Shown piece after piece: positions 1 to 8,649 of a stretch of 64,000 nucleotides of DNA. The stretch's first letter is position 1. Every line of letters begins with the position of its first letter. The position numbers and the translations under genes are program-made. The stretch is from Halobacillus litoralis (lineage in GTDB: Bacteria > Bacillota > Bacilli > Bacillales > Halobacillaceae): contig NZ_WMEW01000004.1 in the NCBI RefSeq assembly GCF_009856355.1, forward strand, positions 1 through 64,000, in the 5' to 3' direction. The notes under the pieces were generated by a model. The model was not told where the DNA came from. It searched no databases and saw only the letters and a program-made list of their open reading frames with translations.

Positions 1-150
1 TGATCTTCTTGACCAAGTTAGCTGAGGCCGTGCCCGCGGCAAGCATCCATCGACAAGCGATTCGTGAGAATCAACAACAACCTTTAACCACTTCTCTTGA
101 TAGGAAAAGGAGTTTTTCAGTGGCCACGGGATCTCCCGCCGTTTTTTTAT
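1..150. repeat. Possible edge of a dispersed Bacillaceae repeat (non-coding)
   Basis: This stretch has no convincing reading frame. The phrases near 25-60 (GCTGAGGCCGTGCCCGCGGC, then AAGCATCCATCGACAAGCG) and near 120-142 resemble, from memory, the GC-rich non-coding repeat scattered through many Bacillaceae genomes near insertion elements. The window begins inside it, so the other end cannot be seen. The identification is by resemblance only; the sequence could equally be an ordinary intergenic region. Confidence 0.3.
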
Positions 151-170
151 ATTGAACATATCCAGGAACG

Positions 171-401
171 TTAAGAGGCACCCGTACGATTCCTTTTATT
201 CCGGCGATGGATATCAGCCGAATAAATGTTCCTCTTCAGAAATGTGCGGACGCTCCTCTTCTGCAGACAGTAAGCAAGGACAACATCAGGGTGATTTTTG
301 ATCACTCGAACGGATCGCTGGGACCAATGCTTTCCCTCGGATAAATAGATCATATCAATGACCTGCTTGTTTTCTATAGACTGGTTAAAAATTGTCTCCA
401 A
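171..401 (-). CDS. Short WYL-domain-like protein, probably SOS-controlled
   Basis: This is a 76-residue protein when read from the TTG at 399-401. That start has a good ribosome site (AGGGGTG, 408-414) six bases upstream, while the longer ATG-start version from 458 has none. The core resembles the small single-domain WYL proteins of Bacillaceae: a beta-strand pattern with IDMIYLSEGKHWSQRSVRV, then AYCLQKRSVRTFLKRNI. WYL domains usually bind nucleic acid or other ligands and act in regulation, but no function is known to me for this short form. A strong promoter and a LexA-type operator lie directly upstream, so DNA-damage control is likely. The basic tail (RRNKRNR) is unusual. The gene is monocistronic as far as the window shows. 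Confidence 0.6.
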   Translation of the reverse strand: METIFNQSIENKQVIDMIYLSEGKHWSQRSVRVIKNHPDVVLAYCLQKRSVRTFLKRNIYSADIHRRNKRNRTGAS

Positions 402-418
402 TGTGAACACCCCTAACA

Positions 419-432
419 CGAACGTGCGTTCC
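419..432 (-). promoter_or_regulatory. LexA (DinR) SOS box upstream of the WYL-like gene
   Basis: The sequence CGAACGTGCGTTCC contains a perfect GAAC-N4-GTTC dyad and differs from the Bacillus consensus CGAAC-N4-GTTCG only at the last base. It lies just downstream of the -10 element, over the expected transcription start, where bound LexA would block initiation. That position makes a chance match less likely. Confidence 0.65.
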
Positions 433-441
433 GTTTCTTTT

Positions 442-470
442 ATTATATGCGCACACATGGAAAATGTACA
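442..470 (-). promoter_or_regulatory. Sigma-A promoter of the WYL-like gene
   Basis: On the minus strand TGTACA (465-470) is followed after 17 bases by a perfect TATAAT (442-447). The start of transcription would fall near 435, inside or next to the LexA box. Confidence 0.6.
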
Positions 471-491
471 CTGGAATGTTTTACAGCCCTT

Positions 492-1592
492 TTATTGACT
501 TAAATAATTTTTAATATTCTGGGAGGTCTCCAATCGTGTTTTCCCGGTTAAGTCGATAAAATTACTTCCTTTAAGCCCATCCGTGCCGCCCCCGGCCACA
601 ATAATCTGTTCAGCGACCTGCCGCTTTTCTGCCACCGCCCTGAGGGCAATTAAGGCATTTTTGCGGATGGCCAGCGCCTCTACAGCGGGAAAATCTGCAA
701 AAGAGTTTATGACAACTGCCAGTTTTTCCATTTCCTCTTCTCCTTTATCCAGGTCTTCTAAAGCTTTCTCCATAGCCGCCTTCGTTTTCGGTCCATAAAA
801 GCCGTCCACTTCAAGATTCTGATCCTTTTGAAAAGCCTTGACGGCCGCTTCTGTGGCAGGACCGAAACTGCCGTCGGCTCCAAAACCATTCATCGTATAA
901 CCCAGCTTTAATAAATTTTCCTGCATCTCTTTCACTTCCGCGCCCGTGTCTCCGAGCGAAAGATAGTCCAATCCGCCTTTATACGGGATACCGAAATAAT
1001 CTAAAATACCACGGGCGTGCTCCTCGGCAACCTCTTTTTGAAAACTTTCATCAATCATCAATAAAGCTTCCCGCTTGTTATCCATATAGCCGTTCTCTGT
1101 TAACACCGCCGGCATGTCCGTTTCCCGCAATACGTGGAAGTTCGCCTCTTTGATGCCTCTGAAGTTCTGATCGGTGCCCTGGCGTAAGTATTTTGCGAGT
1201 GATGACGCCAGTTTTCCGGCTGATCGGTTTAAATAACCGGGATAGACGTAAAGTTCGATGCCATTTGGATCCGCCCCACCAAAAGATCCGTCAAAAGCAT
1301 TGTAATGCACCGATACATAGATGTCAGATTTGTTCTCATTGGCTGCCCGTGTCCGGTAGGATAACGGTGTATCCTCATTTGTTGGTGCTACGAGCAGCAC
1401 ACGGAATCCATGATCCAGCAGAATCGGCGTTAAATACTGCACAACTTTCCGGTTGAATTCATTTTCCTTTATCTGTCTTCCTATTTCCTGGATATATGGC
1501 GTTCTTTTCCCTGGTGTTTCCATTCCATGCCCATCATCCAAAGCAACAGTACGCCCATTCCACCTCCCTGGTGGATTGATTAATCTAGCCAT
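492..1592 (-). CDS. N-acetylmuramoyl-L-alanine amidase with PG-binding and CWB2-like C-terminus
   Basis: This peptidoglycan hydrolase cleaves the bond between muramic acid and L-alanine. Read from the ATG at 1592 (ribosome site GAGGGGG six bases upstream) it has 366 residues. Residues about 14-205 form an Amidase_3 domain with zinc-ligand motifs DDGHG, SVHYNA and TENGYMDN. Residues about 210-272 form a peptidoglycan-binding module (LSLGDTGAEVKEMQENL ... DGFYGPKT). The last 75 residues resemble a single cell-wall-binding repeat of the CWB2 type (VVINSFADFPAVEALA, then AGGGTDGLKG). No signal peptide is visible, as in the mother-cell amidases and phage-type lysins that act after release by other means. 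The gene follows glnA, separated by a terminator, and appears monocistronic. A role in mother-cell lysis is possible but unproven. Confidence 0.85.
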   Translation of the reverse strand: MARLINPPGRWNGRTVALDDGHGMETPGKRTPYIQEIGRQIKENEFNRKVVQYLTPILLDHGFRVLLVAPTNEDTPLSYRTRAANENKSDIYVSVHYNAFDGSFGGADPNGIELYVYPGYLNRSAGKLASSLAKYLRQGTDQNFRGIKEANFHVLRETDMPAVLTENGYMDNKREALLMIDESFQKEVAEEHARGILDYFGIPYKGGLDYLSLGDTGAEVKEMQENLLKLGYTMNGFGADGSFGPATEAAVKAFQKDQNLEVDGFYGPKTKAAMEKALEDLDKGEEEMEKLAVVINSFADFPAVEALAIRKNALIALRAVAEKRQVAEQIIVAGGGTDGLKGSNFIDLTGKTRLETSQNIKNYLSQ

Positions 1593-1778
1593 ATACATCC
1601 CCCTCTCCACTTTTCCTTTCTGGAAAAGGTGGTTTACTAGGACATTCTTCTATCATCCTACTCCATCTGTATGCTTGGATACTAACCTTGGTGCCGGCCT
1701 TTCATACAAAAGGAGGAATCCTGTCAGATTTTCTGCCAGCTATAGACGACGGTGTTTCAACCGGATGCCGCCCTGAGA

Positions 1779-1811
1779 AACATAAAAAGAGCCCTGACTT
1801 ATAGTCAGGGC
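1779..1811 (-). terminator. Terminator of glnRA
   Basis: GCCCTGAC (1791-1798) pairs perfectly with GTCAGGGC (1804-1811), with a five-base loop. On the minus strand it is followed by TCTTTTTATG. It lies directly after the glnA stop codon. Confidence 0.85.
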
Positions 1812-1824
1812 CCTTCTTCTTGAA

Positions 1825-3156
1825 TTAGTAGGTCTGCAGATACTGTTCGCGCTCCCATGGATGAACCTGGGTACGGAACATATCCCACTCAATTTCTTTT
1901 GCTTCAATGAAGTGCTCAAATAAGTGCTCTCCAAGAGCTTCCACCATGATCGGATCTTCCTGAAGCTCTTCCAGAGCGTCATACAATGTTGCAGGCAGAT
2001 CCTTGACCCCATGGGCTTCACGTTCTTTCTTATCCATAACGTAAATGTTACGGTCTACTGGAGCTGGAGCCTGCAGGCCGTTCTCCACACCATCAAGGCC
2101 TGCAGCCAGAAGGACAGCCATAGCCATGTAAGGGTTGGCGGACGGATCCACACTTCTCACTTCAATACGCGTACTGAGACCACGTGATGTTGGTACACGG
2201 ACAAGCGGACTGCGGTTCTGTCCGGACCAGGCTACGTAGCACGGCGCTTCATATCCAGGTACAAGACGCTTATAGGAGTTTACAGTCGGGTTGGTAACCG
2301 CTGTAAAGTTCGTGGCGTGCTTAATAATACCTGCCGTAAACTGATAGGCCACATCGGAAAGCTGCTCTTTTCCACCTTCATCAAAGAAAGCATTATTTCC
2401 ATTTTTGAAGAGGGACATGTTAGCGTGCATACCGGATCCATTCACACCAAACAGCGGCTTCGGCATGAAGGTTGCATGCAGGCCGTGCCGGCGCGCAATT
2501 GTTTTGACAACCAGTTTAAAGGTCTGGATATCATCACAGTGCTTCACAGCATCCGCATATTTAAAATCAATTTCATGCTGGCCAGGGGCAACCTCGTGGT
2601 GGGAGGCTTCAATTTCAAAGCCCATCTCCTCGAGTTCCAGCACGATATCACGACGGCAGTTTTCCCCAAGATCGGTAGGAGCCAGGTCAAAATAACCGCC
2701 ACGGTCATTCAGCTCCATGGAAGGGTCGCCTTTTTCGTCCAATTTAAACAAGAAGAATTCAGGCTCTGTACCGATATTAAAGGCAGAAAATCCGAGCTTC
2801 TCCATTTTTTTAATGTTGCGCTTCAGGTTATAGCGCGGGCATCCCTCGAAAGGAGTTTCGTCCGGGTTGTAAATATCGCAGATGAATCGGGCCACTTTCC
2901 CCTTTTCAGACGTCCAAGGGAAAACGACAAACGTATCCAGATCTGGAACCAGATACATATCCGATTCCTCGATACGCACGAACCCTTCAATGGAGGATCC
3001 GTCAAACATCATTTTTCCGTCCAGTGCCTTGTCGAGCTGGCTTAGTGGAATCTCCACATTTTTGATTGTGCCGAGCATATCCGTAAACTGCAGACGGATG
3101 AACTTGACATTTTCCTCGTCGATTTTCTTAAATATTTCTTCTCTTGTTAAACCCAT
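1825..3156 (-). CDS. glnA: Glutamine synthetase, type I-alpha
   Basis: GlnA makes glutamine from glutamate, ammonia and ATP as a cytoplasmic dodecamer. The 443-residue length and the lack of the long insert and adenylylation tyrosine of the beta type place it with the GSI-alpha enzymes of Firmicutes. Visible signatures include FDGSSIEGF, the catalytic [10 protein letters not shown] block and the C-terminal arginine-containing tail that mediates feedback inhibition in this group. The start is the ATG at 3156, with GGAGAGGGG seven bases upstream; the TTG at 3177 overlaps that ribosome site and is unlikely. It lies 28 bp after glnR in the same transcript. In Bacillus the feedback-inhibited enzyme also signals nitrogen status to GlnR and TnrA by direct contact. 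Confidence 0.97.
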   Translation of the reverse strand: MGLTREEIFKKIDEENVKFIRLQFTDMLGTIKNVEIPLSQLDKALDGKMMFDGSSIEGFVRIEESDMYLVPDLDTFVVFPWTSEKGKVARFICDIYNPDETPFEGCPRYNLKRNIKKMEKLGFSAFNIGTEPEFFLFKLDEKGDPSMELNDRGGYFDLAPTDLGENCRRDIVLELEEMGFEIEASHHEVAPGQHEIDFKYADAVKHCDDIQTFKLVVKTIARRHGLHATFMPKPLFGVNGSGMHANMSLFKNGNNAFFDEGGKEQLSDVAYQFTAGIIKHATNFTAVTNPTVNSYKRLVPGYEAPCYVAWSGQNRSPLVRVPTSRGLSTRIEVRSVDPSANPYMAMAVLLAAGLDGVENGLQAPAPVDRNIYVMDKKEREAHGVKDLPATLYDALEELQEDPIMVEALGEHLFEHFIEAKEIEWDMFRTQVHPWEREQYLQTY

Positions 3157-3184
3157 AGAAATACCCCTCTCCAACAAAAATTCA

Positions 3185-3589
3185 TTAATGGAAGAACCTT
3201 GACATTTCTCCCTGCCTGATGGCTAGTTTCCCTTGTCTTCCCGCGGTGAATAGTTCCTGCTGCAGCATACGGCGGAGCTGTTTATCGGTTAATTCATTGT
3301 GAACTTCCTTCACACGATCTCCATCATATGCCTCGTTCTGCGGCTGTTCTTCAAGCTTGAGAACTTTTTTGATTCCCGCCATATTAACTCCCTGGTCAAT
3401 GAGATCCTTAATTTCAAGCAGTCGATCGACATCATTGAAGGAAAAAATCCGGCGGTTTCCTTCAGACCGGGCAGGATGAATCAGCTCATGCTGTTCATAA
3501 TAACGGATCTGCCTGGCTGTAAGGTCTGTTAACGATTGAACAATCCCCATCGGGAACAACGGCATGGAACGACGAATTTCATCACTCAT
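3185..3589 (-). CDS. glnR: Nitrogen repressor GlnR, MerR family
   Basis: GlnR is a dimeric repressor of the glnRA operon and other nitrogen genes; it is activated by feedback-inhibited glutamine synthetase. The 134-residue protein has the MerR-type winged helix at the N-terminus ([21 protein letters not shown]) and a short variable C-terminal tail that in B. subtilis folds back to inhibit DNA binding. It is the first gene of glnRA, and a perfect GlnR operator lies 66 bp upstream of its start, so autoregulation as in B. subtilis is expected. Confidence 0.96.
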   Translation of the reverse strand: MSDEIRRSMPLFPMGIVQSLTDLTARQIRYYEQHELIHPARSEGNRRIFSFNDVDRLLEIKDLIDQGVNMAGIKKVLKLEEQPQNEAYDGDRVKEVHNELTDKQLRRMLQQELFTAGRQGKLAIRQGEMSRFFH

Positions 3590-3622
3590 CGATGTGCCTC
3601 CTCCCGTAAAGATGATACTTTA

Positions 3623-3650
3623 ATTATACGTTACAGAGGGAAGATGTCAA
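3623..3650 (-). promoter_or_regulatory. Sigma-A promoter of glnRA
   Basis: On the minus strand a perfect TTGACA (3645-3650) and a perfect TATAAT (3623-3628) are separated by 16 bases. A strong core promoter of this kind needs a repressor, which fits the adjacent GlnR box. Confidence 0.8.
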
Positions 3651-3654
3651 CATA

Positions 3655-3671
3655 TGTGAGGAATGTTTACA
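3655..3671 (-). promoter_or_regulatory. GlnR/TnrA operator of glnRA
   Basis: TGTGA-GGAATGT-TTACA is an exact match to TGTNA-N7-TNACA, the shared GlnR/TnrA site. It lies five bases upstream of the -35 hexamer, like the upstream operator of B. subtilis glnRA. A second, weaker site within the promoter is less clear here. Confidence 0.8.
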
Positions 3672-3700
3672 CTGTTTCTCCTGCATTTTTTGAAAGGGCT

Positions 3701-4963
3701 TTAAAAGGCTTTGGAATCCACTTTTACCATTCCTTCATCTTCCAGCCCCTGCACAGCTTTCATTACGGCTGTTTTGACATGGGCATACGTGAGCCCGCCC
3801 TGGACATAGGCGGTGTAAGGCGGACGAACAGGTCCGTCCGCTGTAAGTTCAAGGCTCGCTCCTTGAATAAAGGTTCCCGCAGCCATAATAACCTCATCTT
3901 CATAACCCGGCATGGCACCAGGCTGTGGTGTTACATGAGAATTTACAGGTGATGCCTGCTGGATAGCCTGACAGAAACGGATCATCTGGTCTGCATTCTC
4001 AAAATTCACGGACTGGATCAAGTCCGTCCTTGGTGCATCGTAGGAAGGATTCGTATCAAAACCTAATTCACTTAAAAACCTCGATGTGAAGACGGCACCT
4101 TTCAAAGCTTCTCCCACGACATGGGGCGCAAGAAAAATCCCCTGATACATTTCCTGGAGGCTGTTCAGACTGGCTCCGGTTTCTTTGCCTAAACCTGGTG
4201 CTGTCAAACGATAGCTGCATTGTTCGATCAGATTTTCCTTCCCTGCAATATATCCACCGATCCGGGCAATACCTCCACCTGGATTTTTAATTAAGGACCC
4301 TGCGATAAGATCCGCCCCTGCTTCCAGTGGTTCTCTTGTTTCTACAAATTCTCCATAACAATTATCGACAAAAATGATTACGTCTTCTTTCAGACTGCGG
4401 ACGAACGCAATGATCTCCTCAATCTTCTTGATCGGGAAGGACGGTCTGTTGTCGTACCCTTTGGAGCGCTGAACGGCGACGACCTTCGTCCGCTCCGATA
4501 CAGCCGCTTGGATTTTCTGCTTGGAAAATCCACCCTGTTCATCCAGAGGGATGGACTGGTAAGCCACACCGAAATCTTTAAGGGAACCTTTATCTGTTCC
4601 ATTTTCAGTGCCAATCACTTCCGTGAGCGTGTCATAAGGCTCCCCGGATATGTAAAGCAGCTCATCCCCTGGACGAAGGACCCCGAATAGTGCCGTCGTA
4701 ATCGCATGCGTACCGGAAATCAGCTGAGGACGAACGAGGGCATCCTCAGCCCGGAATATCTCTGCATACAAGGCTTCCAGTGTATCTCTGCCAAAGTCAT
4801 CATACCCATACCCTGTCGTTGGATTGAAATGGGAATCGCTGACCCGTAGTTTATGAAACGCATCCAGAACCTTGGATTGATTCTCTTCCACAATCCGGCC
4901 GATTTTCCTGTGCTGTTCTGTTATTTGGATTTCTACTTGTTCTTTCAAAGCTTGAATATTCAT
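3701..4963 (-). CDS. ynbB: YnbB, PLP-dependent methionine gamma-lyase-like protein
   Basis: This 420-residue fold-type I PLP enzyme belongs to the family annotated as methionine gamma-lyase-like or aluminium-resistance protein. The PLP lysine lies in GSLIKNPGGG, preceded by the cofactor aspartate motif VDNCYGEF, with the substrate/cofactor loop SGTHAITTALFG nearer the N-terminus. The family reaction is not firmly established. Genetic work in B. subtilis, as I recall it, places ynbB among the genes needed to build the 5-aminopentanol modification on elongation factor P, the pathway in which ymfI acts (also in this window). It lies 17 bp after hflX, so the two are probably cotranscribed, and its stop codon is 30 bp from the glnRA operator. 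Confidence 0.85.
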   Translation of the reverse strand: MNIQALKEQVEIQITEQHRKIGRIVEENQSKVLDAFHKLRVSDSHFNPTTGYGYDDFGRDTLEALYAEIFRAEDALVRPQLISGTHAITTALFGVLRPGDELLYISGEPYDTLTEVIGTENGTDKGSLKDFGVAYQSIPLDEQGGFSKQKIQAAVSERTKVVAVQRSKGYDNRPSFPIKKIEEIIAFVRSLKEDVIIFVDNCYGEFVETREPLEAGADLIAGSLIKNPGGGIARIGGYIAGKENLIEQCSYRLTAPGLGKETGASLNSLQEMYQGIFLAPHVVGEALKGAVFTSRFLSELGFDTNPSYDAPRTDLIQSVNFENADQMIRFCQAIQQASPVNSHVTPQPGAMPGYEDEVIMAAGTFIQGASLELTADGPVRPPYTAYVQGGLTYAHVKTAVMKAVQGLEDEGMVKVDSKAF

Positions 4964-4980
4964 GCTGCACTCTCTTTCTA

Positions 4981-6216
4981 TTAATAAATCTGATGCTTCA
5001 ATGGATGGTCGGGATGGATAAATCCGTGAAGCGCATATCCTTCCTTATCCTCATGGAACGTAAGCGATGTAACCATGCTGTACGTCTTAAACTGCTGCAG
5101 ACGTTTCCCTTCAGAAGCTGGAATGAACACATCGTACTCGTCCCACTCTTCTTTAAGAACCTCTTCAATTTTATGAAGGATCCGCTTCAAATCAATGGAA
5201 TCATGGACACTCACGGTTATAGAAGGAAAGGAATCCGGAATGAAATCCTCATTCAGGAGATCCATCTTATTATAGACCGTCAGCATAGGAAGCTTCGCTG
5301 CACCAAGATCTTCAAGAAGCCGGAGTACTGTTTTCTCCTGCTGAATATGATCAGGATGAGACGCATCCACCATATGGACGATGAAATCGGCTTCTGTCAC
5401 TTCTTCCAATGTGGAACGGAAGGCAGCAATCAGCGTTGTCGGCAGATCCTGGATAAACCCGACCGTATCCGATACGAGTGCCTGAAAACCGGAAGGCAGG
5501 CTCATCTGACGTGTCAGCGGGTCAAGCGTGGCAAACAAGAGGTCCTCTTCGAACGACCGGCTGTCTGTCACTCTATTGAAAAACGTCGACTTTCCTGCGT
5601 TGGTATACCCTACAATAGCTACCTGGAACGCCCGGTTTTCCTTCCGCCTCTTTCTATACTGCTCCCTTTGTTTTACAACGGCATCCAGCCTCCGTTTGAT
5701 ATCATCAATGCGGCGCTGGATATGACGCCTGTCTGTCTCCAGTTTTGTCTCCCCGGGACCACGGGTTCCAATCCCTCCCCCGAGACGCGACAAAGCTGTC
5801 CCCTGTCCTGACAAGCGGGGCAGAAGATACTGCAGCTGGGCAAGCTCCACCTGAAGCTTCCCTTCTTTCGTCCGCGCTCTGCCCGCAAAAATATCCAGGA
5901 TCAGCTGGCTGCGGTCAATGACCCTGACCTCAGCGATATCCTGAATATTCCGGAGCTGCCCCGGAGAAAGCTCATCATTAAATATGATCAGTTCCGCTTC
6001 ATTTTCTTCCGCAGCTTCCTTAATTTCCTGAAGCTTCCCTTCCCCAAGATAGGTGGCGGGGTGAACCCGGTCACGCTTTTGTGTAATAATCTTACACACT
6101 TCACCCTCGGCGGTTTCTGTTAAGGACTGCAATTCCTCCAAAGAAGACTGGAAGCGTTCCTCCAGCTCAGCCGGATCTTTTCTTGCTACTAAAACGACGC
6201 GTTCGTTAGCACTCAT
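4981..6216 (-). CDS. hflX: GTPase HflX, ribosome rescue/splitting factor
   Basis: HflX binds the 50S ribosomal subunit and can split stalled or hibernating ribosomes. The 411-residue protein has the HflX N-terminal domain, a glycine-rich linker (SRLGGGIGTRGPGETKLE, about 143-160) and a long helix. The GTPase domain follows, with G1 GYTNAGKS at 203-210, G3 DTVGF and G4 NKMD. Length and motifs are normal for the family. It is preceded by spoVK with a terminator between them and followed closely by ynbB. The B. subtilis equivalent is ynbA. Confidence 0.95.
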   Translation of the reverse strand: MSANERVVLVARKDPAELEERFQSSLEELQSLTETAEGEVCKIITQKRDRVHPATYLGEGKLQEIKEAAEENEAELIIFNDELSPGQLRNIQDIAEVRVIDRSQLILDIFAGRARTKEGKLQVELAQLQYLLPRLSGQGTALSRLGGGIGTRGPGETKLETDRRHIQRRIDDIKRRLDAVVKQREQYRKRRKENRAFQVAIVGYTNAGKSTFFNRVTDSRSFEEDLLFATLDPLTRQMSLPSGFQALVSDTVGFIQDLPTTLIAAFRSTLEEVTEADFIVHMVDASHPDHIQQEKTVLRLLEDLGAAKLPMLTVYNKMDLLNEDFIPDSFPSITVSVHDSIDLKRILHKIEEVLKEEWDEYDVFIPASEGKRLQQFKTYSMVTSLTFHEDKEGYALHGFIHPDHPLKHQIY

Positions 6217-6264
6217 CTAAACACCTTCTTTTCTACACCTGTATCATCCACTTTCATCATAACA

Positions 6265-6295
6265 GAAAAAGGGGATCTATGAGTATCATCCCCTT
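6265..6295 (-). terminator. Terminator of spoVK
   Basis: AAGGGGAT (6269-6276) pairs with ATCCCCTT (6288-6295). On the minus strand the stem is followed by TTTTTCTGTT. The upstream arm abuts the spoVK stop codon. Confidence 0.8.
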
Positions 6296-7231
6296 CTAAT
6301 GGACACGCTCTTCATCTTTTGGAAAAGAAAAATCTTCAGCCTCAAGTGTCATCAGCACCTCTTTTTGTGGAGACTCTTCTGCCATGACACGAAACGCATG
6401 CCGGCGGACAGCCTCCTCAATCATATTCCTTACATATCTGGCGTTGGAAAAGTTCAAGAGGGACCGGGAACAGACCGACCTCAGGTGCTCCTGCAGTTTC
6501 ACATCGGCCGCCGGAGTCAGCTGGTACTCCCTGTCCTCAAGCATTCCCGCGGCTATGGCAGACAACTCGCGCCACGAATAATCCTTAAAGGTAAGCTTCA
6601 GCGGAAACCTGGAGGCGAGGCCGGGGTTGATGGTTAGAAAATCTTCCATCTCATCCGGGTACCCGGCAAGGATAATGACGAGTTCGTCATGGTGATCCTC
6701 CATGCATTTCACAATCGTATCAATCGCTTCCTTACCGAAGTCTTTTTCGCCTCCCCGCGCCAGAGAATACGCCTCGTCAATAAAAAGAACCCCTCCAAGG
6801 GCTTTATGGATTAAATCCTTTGTTTTTTGAGCTGTGTGTCCAATGTATTCCCCCACGAGGTCACTTCTGTCCGCCTCGATGAAATGCCCCTTCTCAAGAA
6901 CTCCCGCTTCATGAAACAACCGGGCGACCATGCGGGCCAATGTCGTTTTCCCTGTCCCCGGATTCCCTTTAAACACCATGTGAAGCACCTGCTGGTTCTT
7001 TTTCAAACCGGCATCCGCTCTCTTACCCGCGATGACCACCTGTGCATAAATCTCTTTCATCTGCCTTTTCAATGCTTCAAGGCCTACGATGGAAGAAAAG
7101 AAGTCTTCGATCATCCGGAAAGGTGATCGTTCCTGGGTGAGGGCCCTGCTTTCAGGCGCAGACCTTGAACTTGTATCTTGAAGGACAATGTTAATCGTAC
7201 CGGGCCTTGCTGTTTTGGCTTGCGGATACAC
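6296..7231 (-). CDS. spoVK: Stage V sporulation AAA+ ATPase SpoVK
   Basis: SpoVK is a CbbX-like AAA+ ATPase needed for spore maturation in B. subtilis. The 311-residue protein has a short variable N-terminus and Walker A GNPGTGKT at 89-96. Walker B LFIDEA lies at about 149-154, and a sensor and arginine-finger region follows (GYPDEMEDFL, LASRFPLKLTF). The start is GTG at 7231, supported by AAGGAGGGA five bases upstream. It is flanked by terminators on both sides, so it is probably transcribed alone, as expected for a sporulation gene. I could not find a clear sigma-E promoter. The related CbbX proteins remodel other enzymes; the target here is unknown. Confidence 0.9.
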   Translation of the reverse strand: MYPQAKTARPGTINIVLQDTSSRSAPESRALTQERSPFRMIEDFFSSIVGLEALKRQMKEIYAQVVIAGKRADAGLKKNQQVLHMVFKGNPGTGKTTLARMVARLFHEAGVLEKGHFIEADRSDLVGEYIGHTAQKTKDLIHKALGGVLFIDEAYSLARGGEKDFGKEAIDTIVKCMEDHHDELVIILAGYPDEMEDFLTINPGLASRFPLKLTFKDYSWRELSAIAAGMLEDREYQLTPAADVKLQEHLRSVCSRSLLNFSNARYVRNMIEEAVRRHAFRVMAEESPQKEVLMTLEAEDFSFPKDEERVH

Positions 7232-7318
7232 GTGGATCCCTCCTTATTCTGCTTCATCATACGCAATAAGGAAAGAACCTGTGACAAACGCCCACAGCGA
7301 ATACGTTCCAATTGAAAT

Positions 7319-7352
7319 ACAAAAAAGCGGATGCTTCAAGAGCATCCGCTTT
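7319..7352 (-). terminator. Terminator of hfq
   Basis: AAAGCGGATGC (7324-7334) pairs with GCATCCGCTTT (7342-7352), an 11-bp perfect stem. A T-run follows on the minus strand. Confidence 0.9.
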
Positions 7353-7380
7353 CCCCATCCATTCAAGACTTATGTAAGCC

Positions 7381-7605
7381 TTATTCCTTATCCAGCGATA
7401 CATTCTTAATCGGCGCGAATGTAGAGATGGCATGCTTGAATATCAGCTGCTGTTTCCCTTCCGTTTCCAATAGAATAGTAAAATTGTCAAAAGCCTTGAT
7501 TATTCCACGCAATTGGAAACCATTGGTCAGAAAGACAGTGACCTGCATACGTTCCTTGCGTAGTTGATTTAAATAGTTGTCTTGGATATTTACTGATTGA
7601 GCCAT
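7381..7605 (-). CDS. hfq: RNA-binding protein Hfq
   Basis: Hfq forms a hexameric Sm ring that binds small RNAs and A- or U-rich RNA. The 74-residue protein has both Sm motifs: [20 protein letters not shown] and the KHAISTFAP stretch matching the usual YKHAIST. The long C-terminal tail of enterobacterial Hfq is absent, as usual for Bacillus. The start has a strong ribosome site (AGAGGAGGA). It lies 30 bp after miaA, the conserved miaA-hfq arrangement, with a terminator after it. Confidence 0.96.
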   Translation of the reverse strand: MAQSVNIQDNYLNQLRKERMQVTVFLTNGFQLRGIIKAFDNFTILLETEGKQQLIFKHAISTFAPIKNVSLDKE

Positions 7606-7635
7606 GGATCTTCCTCCTCTTTTCTATCTGTAATA

Positions 7636-8580
7636 TTACGATTCGCCGCTTTTGTCGATCATTCCTGCTAAATCTGCGAAAATCGTTTGAAATTTATGCT
7701 CATAATTCTCAGGGGTAACTTCATACCAATGGACATCCAGCTTATTTTTAAAGTACGTGTACTGGCGTTTGGCATACCGCCTCGAATTACGCTTGAGAAG
7801 ATCAACCGCTTCCTGGAGGTCCACGTCTCCTTCCAGGTATGGAATCAGTTCTTTATAGCCGATAGCCTTCATAGACTGGGCATCCTTCAGTCCTGCTTGA
7901 TATAAACGATGCACTTCATCTAAAAGTCCTTCCTCCATCATTTGATCCACACGGGTGTTGATACGCTCATAAAGGCGTTCTCTATCCATCTCAAGGCCGA
8001 TCAGGAAAGGGGTGAATGAAGAATCGGACGACTCTGCCGCCTTCTGCTCACTCATCTTTTTCCCTGTCGTTTCATAAATCTCAAGCGCCCGCAGCACCCG
8101 GCGGCTGTTATTCGGATGAACTTTAGCCGCTTGATCAGGATCCAGGCGTTCCAGCCTTTCGTACATATAAACAGGACCGTGAACGGCTGCCTCCTCCTCC
8201 AGGCGCTTCATAATTGTTTCATCCTTCTTTTCCTCAGTAAACTCAAAATTAAACAAGGTTGCTTGTATGTAAAGGCCGGTTCCCCCTACTAAGACAGGGA
8301 GCTTCCCTCGTTCGTGAATCTCATAGATCAACGACTGAACCCTTTTTTGAAATTCAGCGGCAGAAAAATCCTGCTGAGGATCCTTGATGTCAATCATATG
8401 ATGAGGGACGCCCTGCATCTCCTCTTCGGTGACCTTAGCCGTTCCAATGTCCATTGTCCGGTAGATCTGCATGGAATCACCACTGATGACTTCTCCATTA
8501 AACTTTTGAGCTAATTGTACGCCCAGCTTTGTTTTACCGACCGCTGTCGGTCCAACAACAGCAGCTACGATTGGTTTCAA
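7636..8580 (-). CDS. miaA: tRNA dimethylallyltransferase
   Basis: MiaA transfers a dimethylallyl group to N6 of A37 in tRNAs that read codons starting with U. Its product is the substrate of MiaB, also in this window. The 314-residue protein opens with the P-loop GPTAVGKTK (10-18). It has the GDSMQIYR and GGTGLYI motifs and the tRNA-contacting RNSRRYAKRQYTYFKN block near the C-terminus. The start codon is TTG with AGGAGGTGG just upstream. A TATAAT at 8607-8612 is a probable -10 element. The XRE operator array begins about 40 bp upstream of it, between this gene and the divergent regulator. Confidence 0.96.
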   Translation of the reverse strand: MKPIVAAVVGPTAVGKTKLGVQLAQKFNGEVISGDSMQIYRTMDIGTAKVTEEEMQGVPHHMIDIKDPQQDFSAAEFQKRVQSLIYEIHERGKLPVLVGGTGLYIQATLFNFEFTEEKKDETIMKRLEEEAAVHGPVYMYERLERLDPDQAAKVHPNNSRRVLRALEIYETTGKKMSEQKAAESSDSSFTPFLIGLEMDRERLYERINTRVDQMMEEGLLDEVHRLYQAGLKDAQSMKAIGYKELIPYLEGDVDLQEAVDLLKRNSRRYAKRQYTYFKNKLDVHWYEVTPENYEHKFQTIFADLAGMIDKSGES

Positions 8581-8649
8581 ACTTCCACCTCCTTTATTTC
8601 ACCTCTATTATACATGAATGGCTCTACAATCATACCTCATCGACTTAAT

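Noticed and set aside
2317..3045. Open frame of 242 codons antisense to glnA
   Set aside because: It lies wholly within the highly conserved glnA gene on the other strand, lacks a ribosome site and has no recognisable domain. It is a shadow of glnA codon bias.
4993..5811. Open frame of 272 codons antisense to hflX
   Set aside because: It mirrors hflX, has no ribosome site and has a composition (rich in Cys, Arg, His, Phe) typical of antisense shadows.
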